Shown here one piece after another: positions 42,850 through 54,807 of a stretch of 64,000 nt of DNA. The position numbers were made by a program, and so were the translations under genes. Source of the DNA: Blattamonas nauphoetae (Eukaryota > Preaxostyla > Oxymonadida); NCBI GenBank assembly GCA_033064195.1, contig JARBJD010000279.1:34029-98028 (forward strand), given 5' to 3'. The notes under the pieces are model-generated. The model saw only the letters and a list, made by a program, of their open reading frames with translations. It had not been told where the DNA came from and searched no databases. The number at the start of each line of letters is the position of its first letter. Position 1 is the stretch's first letter.

Positions 42850-43892
42850 GACGAACATGTCCTTAAATGGAGATGATGAGCCAAACGAACAATCACCTTC
42901 GTCGTCCAAGGAACAAGAGAAGTCAAACTCTCTCCTTCTCACGCCGCGTGCCTCGTCGCCTCAATAACTCGCTCCAATCATCATTCCACCCGCTACAAAC
43001 ACCCCACGTCTTGCTCCTGTCCCAGCATCGCCGCTCCCCCTCTCCACGCTCTCTACTCTCTACGAACTACTTCGCTGCTCCAGAATGCCTGTCAGAGCAG
43101 ATGTGTCAGAAAATGCCGAAACATCAACCGAACCTGTCCCGTGACCAGGCGCCCTCAGTCCGACTGAACGTGCTGAACGAGATTCTGTCATCAGGATCAC
43201 ATCCAACGCTCTCGACACTCTCCGATTTGGAGTACACCCACACGTCACACGCGAAGATCCTCCCTCGGCTGGGACTGCACCTGCTCGATTATCTTTCGAT
43301 GCTGTCCCGCGTCAACCCCAATTTCAGCTTCCTCCCATCCAGCCCTCTTTAAACAATTGTGCTTTCTCTCAACGATGGCTAGACCACACTCCTCACTGGC
43401 CATTCTCCTATTTCCTCCTTCACACGACATCGAGCCACTTCGACGCTGTCGCTCGCTTCCTGGCAAGCTCAGTTCCACTCCGGTGAATATCTGGTCGCTC
43501 GGTACAACTGTGCTCCCTCCCTCGCTCGTTTCGTGTCTGCACTCCACGCTCCTCACGTTCCCCCACATGACACAAACAACACGTCTCTCTCGGAACAAGA
43601 AAACGAGAAGAAAGAAAAATGTTCGAACAAGCAGAAAGACGGAAAAAAGGAGCTGGAAGCAACGAAACTGGAAGCATCGAAAACTCTCAAGAAGGACAAG
43701 CGAATTACACGAAAGCACCGCAGTTACGGATTGTCGGAAATCTCAGGAATTCCCGTTCTACCTAAAAAACTAAAAGCCTGCCTCTCACAATGTCAAATCA
43801 CTGCGCAGCTGCTTGAAGCCAACAGATCGAGATCAAGTCGATCCGGAAGTTCAAGTCCGCAATTGCTCGTTTGTTGCCTGCACATCGGTTGA
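42850..43892 (+). pseudogene. Captured, decayed fragments (one kinase-like)
   Basis: Several short plus-strand open stretches in changing frames. STPVNIWSLGTTVL (near 43480) resembles the DxWSxG helix-F region of Ser/Thr kinases. The neighbouring Lys/Glu-rich stretch (EQENEKKEKCSNKQKDGKKE) could be its linker. No complete domain. Cargo of the hAT element. Confidence 0.3.
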
Positions 43893-44309
43893 GATGTTCC
43901 TCGTTGGCCTCTGCCTACCACTCGACCCCAGCTAGGCTCATTTCGACAGCGTTGGTGGGCGGAGGTCTAACTTCAGAAGAATCTTTTTCGGTCTCGACGA
44001 TGTTTCCAATGACTTTGTCCTCATCAACTGTCCACTCTGTCACGCAGACATCGGATGGTTAGAATGAGGATGATGGAGCTGCCGCTTCACTTGATTGAAT
44101 TTCATCTAGTTGTGTCTCTCTGACAGACATCTCGTTCTCTTTCCTCTTAACCACAGACTCTGGAAGTCTGATTCGTTGAACATCATCAGGAACAGATTGA
44201 ACGTGAAAAGGCAGATGAGGAAGAACAGCTCGGGTTGGATGAAGAAGAAAGGAAACATCCCAAAGGAAAAGGAGGAGAGAGTAAAGATGGAAGAAGAGCG
44301 ACGCGAGGC

Positions 44310-46404
44310 CGATTAGATTCAAAACGACTGAGCTAAACCATGTGAGATTCGAGAACAACACATCCGCTCGATACAACGACATCTTCATCGAATCCTCTCT
44401 CTTCGGGGGAAAAGACGGCGAAAGTGTTGCGATCGCTGTTGGAGGTGGACAAAGATACTGTGGAAGGATCATTTGACTTCACGATATTTGGAGTGCCTCT
44501 CGTGTCATTCAATTCCTTTTCTGTGTCTGGTCACGCCCTGCTCGCCATCACAACCGAACAGCCAACCTCGTCCGTTTCTGTGAACTTCGAAGACATCACC
44601 CAGACAATTGCTGGGAAAGCGCGATGTGTTCATGTGACGTCATCCTCTCTTGGAACAGTCGTGACTCCTTTACATTGGGCAGGATCGTTCACTCAATCTC
44701 AGCCTCTTTTTGACTTCGTTGGATGCGACAGCTCTCTCACCTCTGGCCACCCATTCTTCGGGTTATCGCTGTTATTCTATCTCCTCCCTGTCCTCGGCTC
44801 TCGCCTCGGCACTCGCTCATTCACTCAGCACCGCGCTTTTCGTGTTGAATACAACATCTGCTTCTTCTTCCGCATCCGAAAGTGGAGCAAAAAGTCTTCC
44901 CGTTGTGAAAGAGACAACTAGCTCGCTCTCAATCGAGGAGTGTTCATTTGGCTCACCGGAATCAGACACCCCACTCACTTCAGCCCTTTTCGACATCTCA
45001 TTCAGCAACCCTCCGTGTTGAACTGACCGACACAGACACACTCTGCTTCACAACAATACGAATTGAGTCGTGCTCATTGACTGGTGCTCCTCTCCTCTCG
45101 CTTGTTCTCTCAGCAACCCAACATACGAATTGGGACCTCAATCTGAAAGGGATTTCGTTTGCAGAGGAATCATCGAACTCTGTTCTATCTGGTGCCCTCA
45201 TCTTCATTTCTGGTACTTCGTTTGCGACGCAACTTGCTCTCTCTCGCTTCCCGCCAGTTTATCCAGTAACAGATGAAAACAAGTTCTGGTGAATTGATTC
45301 ATCCACTTCAGTGGAATCGTCGCTTCTGGTGTGTCTTGTCGAACCTTGAAACGAGATTGATGTGGATGGGAAGAAAGGAAAGGACATCGGCCACTGCGGT
45401 CATTTTGGAGTTGCTTGTTCGATGATCGGAAAGGGGAATGGTCGAGCGAATACTGCTGACACTCTCAAAGTAGATCAACCTTCAAGACGAGACGAAGAGG
45501 GACGAAGCGATCGCTCTTCACTCAATCACACTCTCGATTGGACGACAGACAGGGCAACTCGTCGTCTCATCACTTTCCTTCGAAACAAGAATCGACTCTT
45601 AATCTCACTTCCTGATCACTCTCCACGCAGCTAGCTCACTCACTATCACATCCTGCTCCTTTACATCGTTCACTTCATCCACATCTCCGTCAATTCTTTC
45701 ATCCACCATCCAACCCATCCAATCTGTGACTCTCTCCGACACATCCTTCGTCTCCTGCCACTCATCAGTTTCTGCACGATCTGGTGTTCTTGATGTGTCT
45801 CTCATCGAAGGAATCACGATCACATTCACCCACTCATGCGAAACGTTCACATCCTGCTCGTCTCCAAAAGCGACAGCCAATCTGATCTTCATATCACACC
45901 CATCTTTGTCAGTATCAGTGATTTCGTCGTCTCTTGACTTGGACTCGACAAAGACCTCAGACTCGTTGGCTGACTTAGCTGTGAAAGAATGAGAACATCA
46001 TGTTCCGGTCCCGCTCTTCCTGCTTTTCTCGATATTTGGGGAAGAAGTGTTCATCTCGAAGGATTCGTGTGATGTATCGGTTTGTAGCTTCTCAGAGTTT
46101 TAGAGACAAATCACACAAAACGCACAACTGTCTCTTCACGATCATTCAAAGTGTGAACATTATTGGAGCTCTCACTACAAATCATTAGACACCAGTGTTC
46201 TCCATGTCAGCTCCCAAATTGTCGCTTCAATCATGTTCCATGTCATCTTTACAGTTTGCACAGGATCCAACCACCCCAACAACTGTTCTGGGAGCTTCAC
46301 TCTTTGTTGTTTCGAAGACTAAATCGGTCGAATACGATGATTCTACATTTACTCTCTTCATGAAAGTGATCTTATTCGAAGGATTTCACAACCCAGTGTT
46401 GTGA
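44310..46404 (+). pseudogene. Captured beta-helix surface-protein fragments
   Basis: Plus-strand stretches in several frames carry the family's hallmarks: NHVRFENNTSARYNDIFIES near 44340, VHVTSSSLGTVVTPLHWAG, SLSIEECSFGSPESDTP, FTTIRIESCSLTGAPLLSLV, and farther on VTLSDTSFVSCHSS and KLSLQSCSMSSLQFA. Frames change repeatedly and there is no start or membrane span. It is a decayed copy of a gene like those at 4425 and 20816, carried inside the hAT. Confidence 0.6.
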
Positions 46405-46528
46405 CACATGCAATTGGAACAGTCGCACTGACACAACTCTGTGAGATATGGAATGAAAAGATAGGGAAGCTTGTGCAGATTATTTATCATTGCAAGAGGG
46501 AGGTAAGCGTATTCTTTTTTCTTCATTG

Positions 46529-46672
46529 CGAGTGGGGGAGTTCGTTCGTATTGTTCTGCTTGTTGTGGAGGGCGAGTGGGGGAGTTTGTTGAGCTTGTTG
46601 TTCTGGTTCTTCTTGTTGTTGAGGGCGAGTGGGGGAGTTTGTTGAGCTTGTTGTTGTTCTTGTTGTTGTTCA
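46529..46672. repeat. Minisatellite of about 53 bp, three copies
   Basis: GGGCGAGTGGGGGAGTTTGT recurs with a Gly/Leu-coding TTGTTG-rich tail. The first copy is shorter and diverged. Non-coding context within hAT cargo. Confidence 0.7.
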
Positions 46673-47110
46673 TTTTCTTCTGTCTCTCCTTCAGGTTCAG
46701 ATCGCGATCCGTGGCAAGTTGTTGGCTGAAGCTGACTCTGAATCCTACATCAGTTTTATCTGTTTCTGCAAAATTCGCGAGTTGAGATCTTACGCTCGTT
46801 CAATATCAATCAGTCGTTCTCTCATCGAATGCTCGAGCAATCTGCGATGAAAGAGAGGGCATCTCATGGGTTGCTTCTTTCCGTTCCCATCGTCTGGAGA
46901 AGTGTTCGTGGACCGGATCAAATCTCTTTCCGGATAGTTCCTCGTGGTGAATCGCTCTTGGTGGAAAGGATGGAAATGATGGAAGTGATAGTGGGAAGGA
47001 GAGATTCGTGGGAGGAGGAAGAGACACGGACGAACGAGTCGAGATCGACGAACAGGCAAGACGTGCTTCAGATTCAGTCTCCCAAATATCCATCTCATCC
47101 ATGACATCCA

Positions 47111-49734
47111 TCAATCTCTCATTCTCGTCCCCACATATTCGCTCACTCTCATCATTTTCTCGCTTCTCACATCATCGAGATCCATGCTTCGTTTCTGCTT
47201 CACAATGAGATCGTCGATTGTGCGGTGAGTGGACATCTTTACGATTGGGTGATACCTTGGATGTGGATGAAGAGTTTTGAATTCATGAATCAATGATTGG
47301 TAGTGGTAGTTGGTAAGTATGTCAGGAGCATTCATTGAAATCAGAAAGAGAGATTCAAGGGCGGAGCTGGAGAGAGACGAACGAAAGAACGTCTTAATCC
47401 GATTCGTCCGACTGAAGCCACGTTCAGCCTCGACAGATGTTGGAGACACGAGCAAGCAGATTTGACTGAGGATGGATAGGCGTGGATAGAGAAGGGAGTC
47501 AGTTTGGGAGTGGATCGTGGAGCACCATCTCTCTCCAAAGGTTCGAATCGTTTCGTTTTCTACTGTGCAAGAATCTACAAACGAATCAAATTCCGTATCC
47601 ATCGAAGTTGAACACGTATCGTTGAAATGGATTGAATACGTTTCACAGAGAGAAGCATACGCAGGCATGGGATTCGATCAGACCGATCTCACCGTTTTTC
47701 GATCTCACCTCCCGATTTCTTTCAATTTGACTCTTAAAGCTTCTAAAAATACTATGTTTGCTCAAATTTCGTTATCAAAAGTAAAATATGCAATCATAAT
47801 GTTGAGTCAAAACAAGCCCATTGAAGCTGTTGAATCCTCATAAACAGAGCTTGAAAAGTTCTTCAAAAGAGGATACACGTGCGGAAAGAGATGAAAAGGC
47901 TATCATAAGACTGTTTTTGTGAGATACGAGTTCATATAGAATGAGGAAAGTACAGTTTCATGAATTAACCTGGGAAAGATGCGTCCTCAAACCGTTTTTG
48001 TGACAGTAAGCAGGACAGTAAGTCAATAGGGGTGAAGTGGAATCATTTTTGTCATGAAATATTCAAAATCAGAGAGAGACAACAATCTATAACTGAAGAA
48101 ATTGATACGCTTAAATAGGAGATTGATCTCACCCAAAAATCTCATCGTGAGGTCAAAAGATCTCACGATAAGCCTAAAAGTACTCACGCCTCCCAACCCT
48201 GAGCATACGCCGTTCTCGCGAGGCTTGTATCTTCTTTATCGACACAGAAGAGGTCGATGAAGTGTCTCCATTCCCCCATCGACATCTCCTCCGCGAATTC
48301 AGTCTCCAGATCGGAGAGAAACATCATGGAAAGGTTTATCTTCGACAGAAGTGTGTCTCCAGCTGTCCGTAGCGTCTTTGGAGAGACCAGTGAAAGGAGA
48401 GCAGAGGGGTTGTTCAGTTCGGACAGGTGGGCGAGAGTTGATTGCAGCTGATCGTTCAGGTCGAAGAGTGACAGGCTTCGGCGCTGAACAATTTCAGTGA
48501 GAGAGTGAAATGGAGAGAGAACTGTTTTGAGGAGAACCAGTGTCGAGCGAAATCGCTTCGTCCATTGTTGTTTGAGCCGAATCTCTTTTCTTTTTGTCAA
48601 CGACGTAGTTGCCAGAATTTTGGTGATGGATTGATAGCAGGCGAGAGCGTGTTCGGTAGTTCTAAAGATCGAATCCCATCTTATGCGATGGATGAGAGGA
48701 AGCGATGTCTTTCTTTCTTTGAGTCGCTTCTGTAAAGTCACCAACAGCCGTCGACGGTGCGGACTTCGTTTGATGAAAGAAGCACAGTCTTTCAGAATCT
48801 CGATTGCTCTTCTGAATTCAGAATACTGAATGCGATGGAGGGTTCGGTTCAGGACGATTTGGATTCGATGAGCGAAACAATGAACATGAATCCCTCTAAA
48901 CCCTGCGAGTCTAAACCGTCCCAGAAACCCGTCGTTCTCTCCTCTCATTGCACTGTCACCATCCGAGGAAACAGAAATGCAATGGTGTAGTGGCAACTCG
49001 TTTTTCTCGAGAGTCGATCGAACAGCGTTAAGAATCTGTTCGCCAGACGATGTTGAGATGTGAGGGAGACCAATTGCTTGACGACTCAGTTGCTCATGTC
49101 GATCGAAAAATTTGAGAATAATTATGAGATGGTTGTTTGCCGAGATATCTGTCGATGAATCAATGATGACTGAGTAGAATGGACGGTTGGTTGAAAGGAG
49201 GGAACGATTGAAGGCGAATACTTGAGACATGATGGATAAAGCGTTTTGGAAGGAACGATGCGATTGAAATGTGCCGACAGATGAGGAAGGAATATTCGCT
49301 GAGCGATCGAACTCAGCAACGAGTGATCGATGATGACAGATTGGTAGATTATGTTTAGAGATGTAATGGACAGATCTAAATAAATTGGTGATCAGGATGT
49401 GGGAGAGATGCATTCGAGAAAGTGAGTTTTGAGTTGGCCCACTGAGTATTGCCTCTTTTGATTCAGCATTTGCATGAAGGTTTGTTTGAGTGTGTTTAAC
49501 CAGGTTCGAGAGTTTGATACTTGTCGAATATCGCGTAATAAATGATTGGTTTTTGAGACGCTTGTTTTGATAGAATTCCGAGCATCTACAACAGAGAATC
49601 CCTTCCCCATCAACTTGCTTAAAGAGACCTTTCTCAGTCGGAAACATGTTTTCAAAGTCCTTTATCAACCTTGCCTGTTTCAAATCATTGATGGAAGAAA
49701 GAGGAGGATGCGAAATGGAGAAGTTTGGATCCAT
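47111..49734 (-). CDS. hAT-family transposase
   Basis: The main exon (49734-48184, 516 residues, start MDPNFSISHPPLSS) has an N-terminal Cys/His region (CCRCSEFYQNKR...HTQTNLHA) like a BED/TTF-type zinc finger. The hAT RNase-H core follows: SVIIDSSTDISANNHLIIIL (first Asp), SSDGDSAMRGENDGFLGRF (second Asp), the hallmark HCFAHRIQIVLN, and RIRWDSIFRT. The second exon (up to 47668, ending 47111) encodes the C-terminal dimerisation region with SPTSVEAERGFSRTNRIKT, containing the expected catalytic Glu. Exon 1 ends at a consensus donor GTGAGT (48187); the acceptor was not resolved. All key residues are visible, so it may still be active. Its position just inside the right end ties it to the 12.6-kb element. 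Confidence 0.88.
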
Positions 49735-49891
49735 CGAGAAAAATATGGGAATGTGATCAATCCCGGATCTCGTCTTTATGATGAAATTGAGACGAATGCT
49801 CCAAGGAAAATGATCACATGAATTATATCAACAAGAAAAAGAATGAATCTGAATGAATTGAGGAAGTCGGCTCTGTGGGTGGAAAGCCCTG

Positions 49892-50573
49892 GGGACACCT
49901 CGTCAAATAAGGGTGAGGATCGGAGGATCGTTCCAATTAGCTGAGTGAATGTTTTGGAATCGACAGAAGCTGTGCTTCGCCGACGATTTTTGAATAAGAA
50001 TTCCAGAAATGGTTCGATTGGATAGAAAAACACGATCATGATGATTTGTTGGATAGAATCATCTGAATCATGTCTGTTTTGAAATGTTCTTTGAGTTGCC
50101 AAGAGATTTGACGATTCAATGAACAATTTCACGATATTCATCAGATACATCTTTGGTTGGGATAAAATATGAAGTTCCTGTTCATAGAATGATTTTGGGA
50201 GAAGATACAAGATTCCTGTTTGGAGAATCTCGAAATGAGTTGGTGGAGAGGTGGAAAACACAATTCTATCCAGAAGTGCGAGTGAAGCCTTGACAAGTTC
50301 ATCGTTGGATGATGTGAGGAGCACCAAAATCGACTCGATAAAACCAGAACAAGAGCGACCGCGTTTTGGAACAAGTTCGAAGAGAATAGCGTGAGCGGAG
50401 AGTTTTTGACCAATACTCACCAGAAGAGTGCATGCCTGACGGAACAGCGATGAATACTGATCGATTGTTCTGATCGTGTTTGGTTCGGTTCTTAGAAATA
50501 AGGGAGTTGCTTCATCGGTTGCATCTCGGTTGGAAGACCAGATAGATGGGTGTGAATGTGAATTGTTACCCAT
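49892..50573 (-). CDS. HEAT/armadillo-like protein, N-terminal part (split gene)
   Basis: The ATG at 50573 (MGNNSHSHPSIWSSNRD) opens a helical repeat protein, for example FIESILVLLTSSNDELVKAS and LALLDRIVFS. It aligns by eye with the paralogue at 28386: FYPIEPFLEFLFKNRR corresponds to LIPLEPYFRFICSSS. The coding frame runs into the hAT end after FDEVS. The rest of the gene is at 37159-37295. As it stands the protein would end in residues encoded by the transposon terminus. Confidence 0.78.
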
Positions 50574-50838
50574 TGAACAACAAATGAAGTGATCAAATTA
50601 TGATCCTAACCACAACAAAAATGTTGTCATTCTCCATTCTTTTCCGATCGTATTCACTTTCAAATCACATTCGAACTACCTCCTCATTCATATTGACCGT
50701 GAACTTGGTTGTGAAATGATGGAATGACAGAATGAAGAATGGAAACAGGAAGAACGGGAAGTGTTGTGGTGATGCTTCGTCCATCGGAATCTCTGTCCCT
50801 CCCCCTCTCAGCTGAGGCTCAGCCACAACTTCCACTGA

Positions 50839-53040
50839 CTAAATCGACACAGCGTTTTCAGTTCCTTCAAGATAAATTGCGAATCTGAAGGGGACAGGAA
50901 TGCGAGAGAAGAAGGTTGGCTGTGTCTGTCCATCCTGGCTCAGTCGCAGTGTCCTCTTCCCATCTCGCCCGTCTGCCTCCAACACCACTCGCTGGCCTGG
51001 TCTCCCAAAGGTACACGCTGACCCATTTTGGACTTCCTTGTTGTGCTGGACAGCAAATCGACTTTGGAAGTGGAGATCCCATCCAGCTCCACCCTTCCGA
51101 ATCGTAAAGAATGACGCTCCTTTCGCTTTCTCAGTCAACGCAGATGCAACAATGCCGATTCGATTCGACATGAAGATTGTGTTGAAGGTGAAAGTGAATC
51201 TGACGACGACTTTCCCAAACTCGGCGGAGAGGAGAGTTGGATATCCGTATCCTCCACTGCAAGTGAAGACAGAACCATTCTTTGAAATGAGATCAGGCGT
51301 GAACCATTCGATTGCTGCTGCTCCCGCAAGATGTGGTTGTTTCAAGTCTTCCTTCCTTTTCGCCTCTTCCTTTTTTCTCTCCTCTTCTTCTCTTCTTCGA
51401 TGAATCGCTTGTGTCGCTCGGCCTGATCAATCAGCTCAGCCATCTTCAACTCGTGCTCCTTCCTTCTTTCGTCCGCTTCCCTTTTCATCACTTCTTCCAA
51501 TGCGGTCATTTCCTCCAGCTTGCTCCTCATTTCTTCCTCCCTTCTCCTCTCCCTCTCCTCCATCGCTCTCATCTCTCCACCCACATCCACCCCAATCACT
51601 CCCACCTCCTTCCTTCCTCCAGACAGAACATGTGGGAAATGAACTGCCAGAATCCCTCCAACTTCTCTAGCGACTTCCACATTCACCTCCGCCGAGCTCT
51701 CCTTCCCTTCCGACTCCCAAGCTGAGCACAGTCCGAGAAGCGTGTTTTCCATCAAGTCCAGCGCCGATTGGCACCGACTCCCCATACTCCATCCATCGCA
51801 ACTCTCGTCTTTCTTCTGTCCTGCCCGTCCTTGCTCCGTCCCTGATTTCTCTTTCTGCTTCTCTTTCTCTTTCTGTTCCTGTTCTTGTTTCTGTGCGGAT
51901 CGAAGAGCTCCTTTCAGTCCAACACACAACTTCTCCACAACTCGAAGCAGGCCCAACACTTTCCCGACTTCCTTCGAACTCTCCACCCACGAGCACACCT
52001 TCTCCACCACTCCCCCACTCAGAACTCCCTCCACATCCCCACACGACAGACTCGAGTCACACACCAGCCTGAACAAGAAAACAAAAGAAAACAAAAGAAG
52101 AGAAGATGAGGAAGAGAAGAGAGGCAGACCCAACAGCGTGTGTCGCGGGCACAGACAGAGTGGGATCAGCGTGCTGCAAAAAAACAACACAACAGAAACG
52201 ACGAGAAGAGATGAAGGAGGAGAGAGGCAGACGTGGGTGAGAGAGAGGAGCGAGGGAAGCAGGTCGCTCATCTTCTTCCGCTTTGGATGCAACACACACC
52301 CCACAACCAGAGTCAGCACACTCGACGCCACATTCTGCCACAACAATCACACAACAATCACACAAACAGCAGAAATGAAGAAAGAGGAAGAAAGAGGAGA
52401 GATGAGGAGGAAGGAAGAAAGACAAACGAACAAGAGCGGTGAGCATTCACTTTCCAATGTCACACACAATTCACTCACAAATCCCATCCGCAATCCCATC
52501 TCCCCCACTTCCTTCATTTTCTCTCCATTTTCATCTGCATCAACCCAGAACAGCACAGAAACAATCAGAATGATGGATGAGAGAGAATTGTAAAGGAAAC
52601 CCGAATTAACGAATAATCAATATCCACAACATGAAATAAGGACAGCTCGTTCATTTTCAGACCTTCTTCAATCTTGTTCAGCACTGCGTGCAAGAGCCAC
52701 ACTTTCTCCTTTTCTGTTCCACTTCGATTTGCTTGCACTGTCTGTAGGAAGAAAGTTTGCTGTAAATATTATCATACAGATGAGGGAAACGGGAGAGAGA
52801 AAGAGTATCATCGGGTGGTTTGATAGAAAGATGCAGTGAGATTCAAAGAAAGTAACAAATCAAATCAGTCGGAAGGAGAACAGAAAACTGGACTCAAACC
52901 AGCTCGTTGAATGGTGCACCTGATGGTCCAGATGATAAGATGTCGTTCGATGATGGAGCGGCGAACATCTCAGAGTTAGACAGGATCAAGCCAACATAAA
53001 AGTTTTTCACCATGTCTTTCACGATTTGCATATCGATCAT
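50839..53040 (-). CDS. HEAT/coiled-coil/SPRY-like domain protein
   Basis: Six exons inferred from consensus splice signals with matching phase: 53040-52900 (start MIDMQIVKDMVKN), 52741-52663, 52534-52479 (donor GTGAGT), 52334-52233, 52173-52130 and 52068-50839. Introns are 59 to about 160 nt. The N-terminal part is helical (NVASSVLTLVVGCVLHPKRK). A long charged coiled coil follows (EERERRREEEMRSKLEEMTA). The C-terminal ~165 residues form a beta-rich SPRY-like domain ending VVLEADGRDGKRTLRLSQDG and IPVPFRFAIYLEGTENAVSI. In the last exon the frame shifts by one base in a purine-rich repeat near 51385-51400; this may be a sequence error, since both sides are clearly coding. Probably a cytosolic scaffold. 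It is the only multi-exon host gene here not interrupted by a transposon. Confidence 0.78.
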
Positions 53041-54600
53041 GCGACGTCAGTTCCCTCTATCTCAGATTATATCTCTGTATCGAAGAAAAGGTGAACAGAA
53101 CTGATGGAAATGAAGACCAACTGAGGATTATGTATTATGGCTCTGATCGAAGCACAAAATTGCACTGATGCGGAGACTCTCCACCAAATTCACACTGTTC
53201 ACACGAACCGGCTCTATCGACAGGTTGAAGGTGTGATTTGCAATATTTCCCCATTTTCACTTAATTATCTCTGGATCAGACATTCTGACACCTTCTGATT
53301 CATCAAGCTTCCTTTATTTTTCAAATCGACGTTTGGACCGATCTTATACAGTTCATTAGATGAGATGACCCTGGTTTGTGAAAGTATTTTTCTTCTCACG
53401 GTCACACATTCAGCTCTTTTCAGAGAGATGGCTCACCTTTAATGAGAGTGGAAGGTTCACTACCAAAATTCATAGTTGGTTGAATTGAACCATTTTCTCG
53501 TTTCTAGTTCTCTGGTTTATTCTATTTCATTTTACCTACTGCCTCAATCACCTGATACCAATCGACAACCAAAATTCTGCTGAACATCCGCTCAAAACAA
53601 ATCCTCATTCAAGATATTATTCAACTATCATTGTTGAAACATTCTCCTGAATTTCCAAGACTATTCGTGAGAACTGGAATGCTCATCGCATTTTGACCTT
53701 TCTTTGACTTTTTGAGAAATATATCAATTTATCTCGGTTCTCTCTCACAAAATGTGTTTTTTATGTCGTTTTCTATCATTGACCAATTTTTTGATGTGTT
53801 TTGTTCCAAAAAGTGTGCAAATTTGTCCCGAAAAAAATGCGACGTTTTTGAACGCGATCTTGACTCAATCACACTAATTCACCTTTCTCATGTATACTGA
53901 ACAACTAAATCTTAATTCGGTAAAATTTTATTTTTTTCCACGCACATTAGTGTTTTGTGTCATTTCACTCAGAATCACACACATCTCAGAGTTTGACTAG
54001 AGCAAGCCAACTTTTTTGCTTGTTCGTTTTCAAAACGACGTGTTTTGGATTTTGAAAAGAGACGTTCGATTTCAGTTTTAACTGTGAAATGCCATTACAG
54101 ATGTGTACCCACTGAACAGTTGATCCAGTTGTGTGTGTGGAGCGACTCCAAACGCATCTGGCTAACGATTAACTTTTCCAAACGTTCAAAAAAGCCGACG
54201 AGAACGAGTTACGAGCGAGGTCGATCATGTCTTCCATCCCTTCTGAACACAGAGCGAGCACAACACACCTCACTCTCGGGATGGATCGACTCGGTCGCTG
54301 TGAGAGCAAACGATTGAATATGGAGTGAAGATTCCGCGATGTTAGGACAGTCTCTTGACGAACAAGAGCGATGGAGAGGACGGAGAGAAGAGAGGAGAGA
54401 GGAGGGGTGGAGAGAATGGATGGAGTTCCGATGATACACAGAGCTAGAACGAGAGAGAGGAAGATGTTCAGGAGTTGCGAGTGTTCGTTCGAAGTAGTAT
54501 AGAAGAAGAATATCTAAATCTCCAAGGATTGCAATTAGTCCGGGAATTATAATACTGGGAACTGAATAGTGATTCTCAATTCCGATTGAACAGAGTCTTA
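53041..54600. other. Gene-free spacer
   Basis: About 1.5 kb of increasingly A+T-rich sequence. Open stretches at 53712-53900 and 54045-54317 have no supportable features. The promoter of the HEAT/SPRY gene should lie just above 53040. Confidence 0.45.
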
Positions 54601-54790
54601 TTTTTAAAGTACAATCAGCTATGATTCCGAAATGCCAGATAATACTTGTTTTCTTGCATTTTGGTGGATACCTTTTTTGGGTTCAAATTCAAATACTTAG
54701 TCAAAAAGTGACCCCATTTAGCAAACTTAAATCTAAAGGGTTTTTTTCATTCATTGACAAAACAAACGTTAATTGTTTTATTATCTGATT

Positions 54791-54800
54791 TTTTTATTTT
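54791..54800 (+). promoter_or_regulatory. AT motif before the gene at 54808
   Basis: TTTTTATTTT ends 7 nt before the ATG. The same motif precedes most genes of the Polinton-like element, in the orientation of the gene it serves. Confidence 0.5.
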
Positions 54801-54807
54801 GTATTAA

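Larger units (their letters stand above)
37304..49891 (-). mobile_element. 12.6-kb autonomous-type hAT element with large cargo
   Basis: Ends start CAGGGCTTTCCA in inverted orientation; the 8-bp direct repeat GGGACACC lies at 37296-37303 and 49892-49899. The hAT transposase gene (49734-47111) begins about 160 bp inside the right end, as expected for an element's own gene. Cargo between 37.4 and 47.1 kb includes a nested 2.0-kb hAT-type element, a nested Tigger/pogo element, and fragments of host genes (PFU-like, kinase-like, beta-helix). This is much longer than a typical 2.5-5 kb hAT. The insertion splits a HEAT-like gene. Confidence 0.92.

Noticed and set aside
51742-52593. Plus-strand open frame of 283 codons
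   Set aside because: Antisense of the HEAT/SPRY gene and its pyrimidine-rich introns; no domain.
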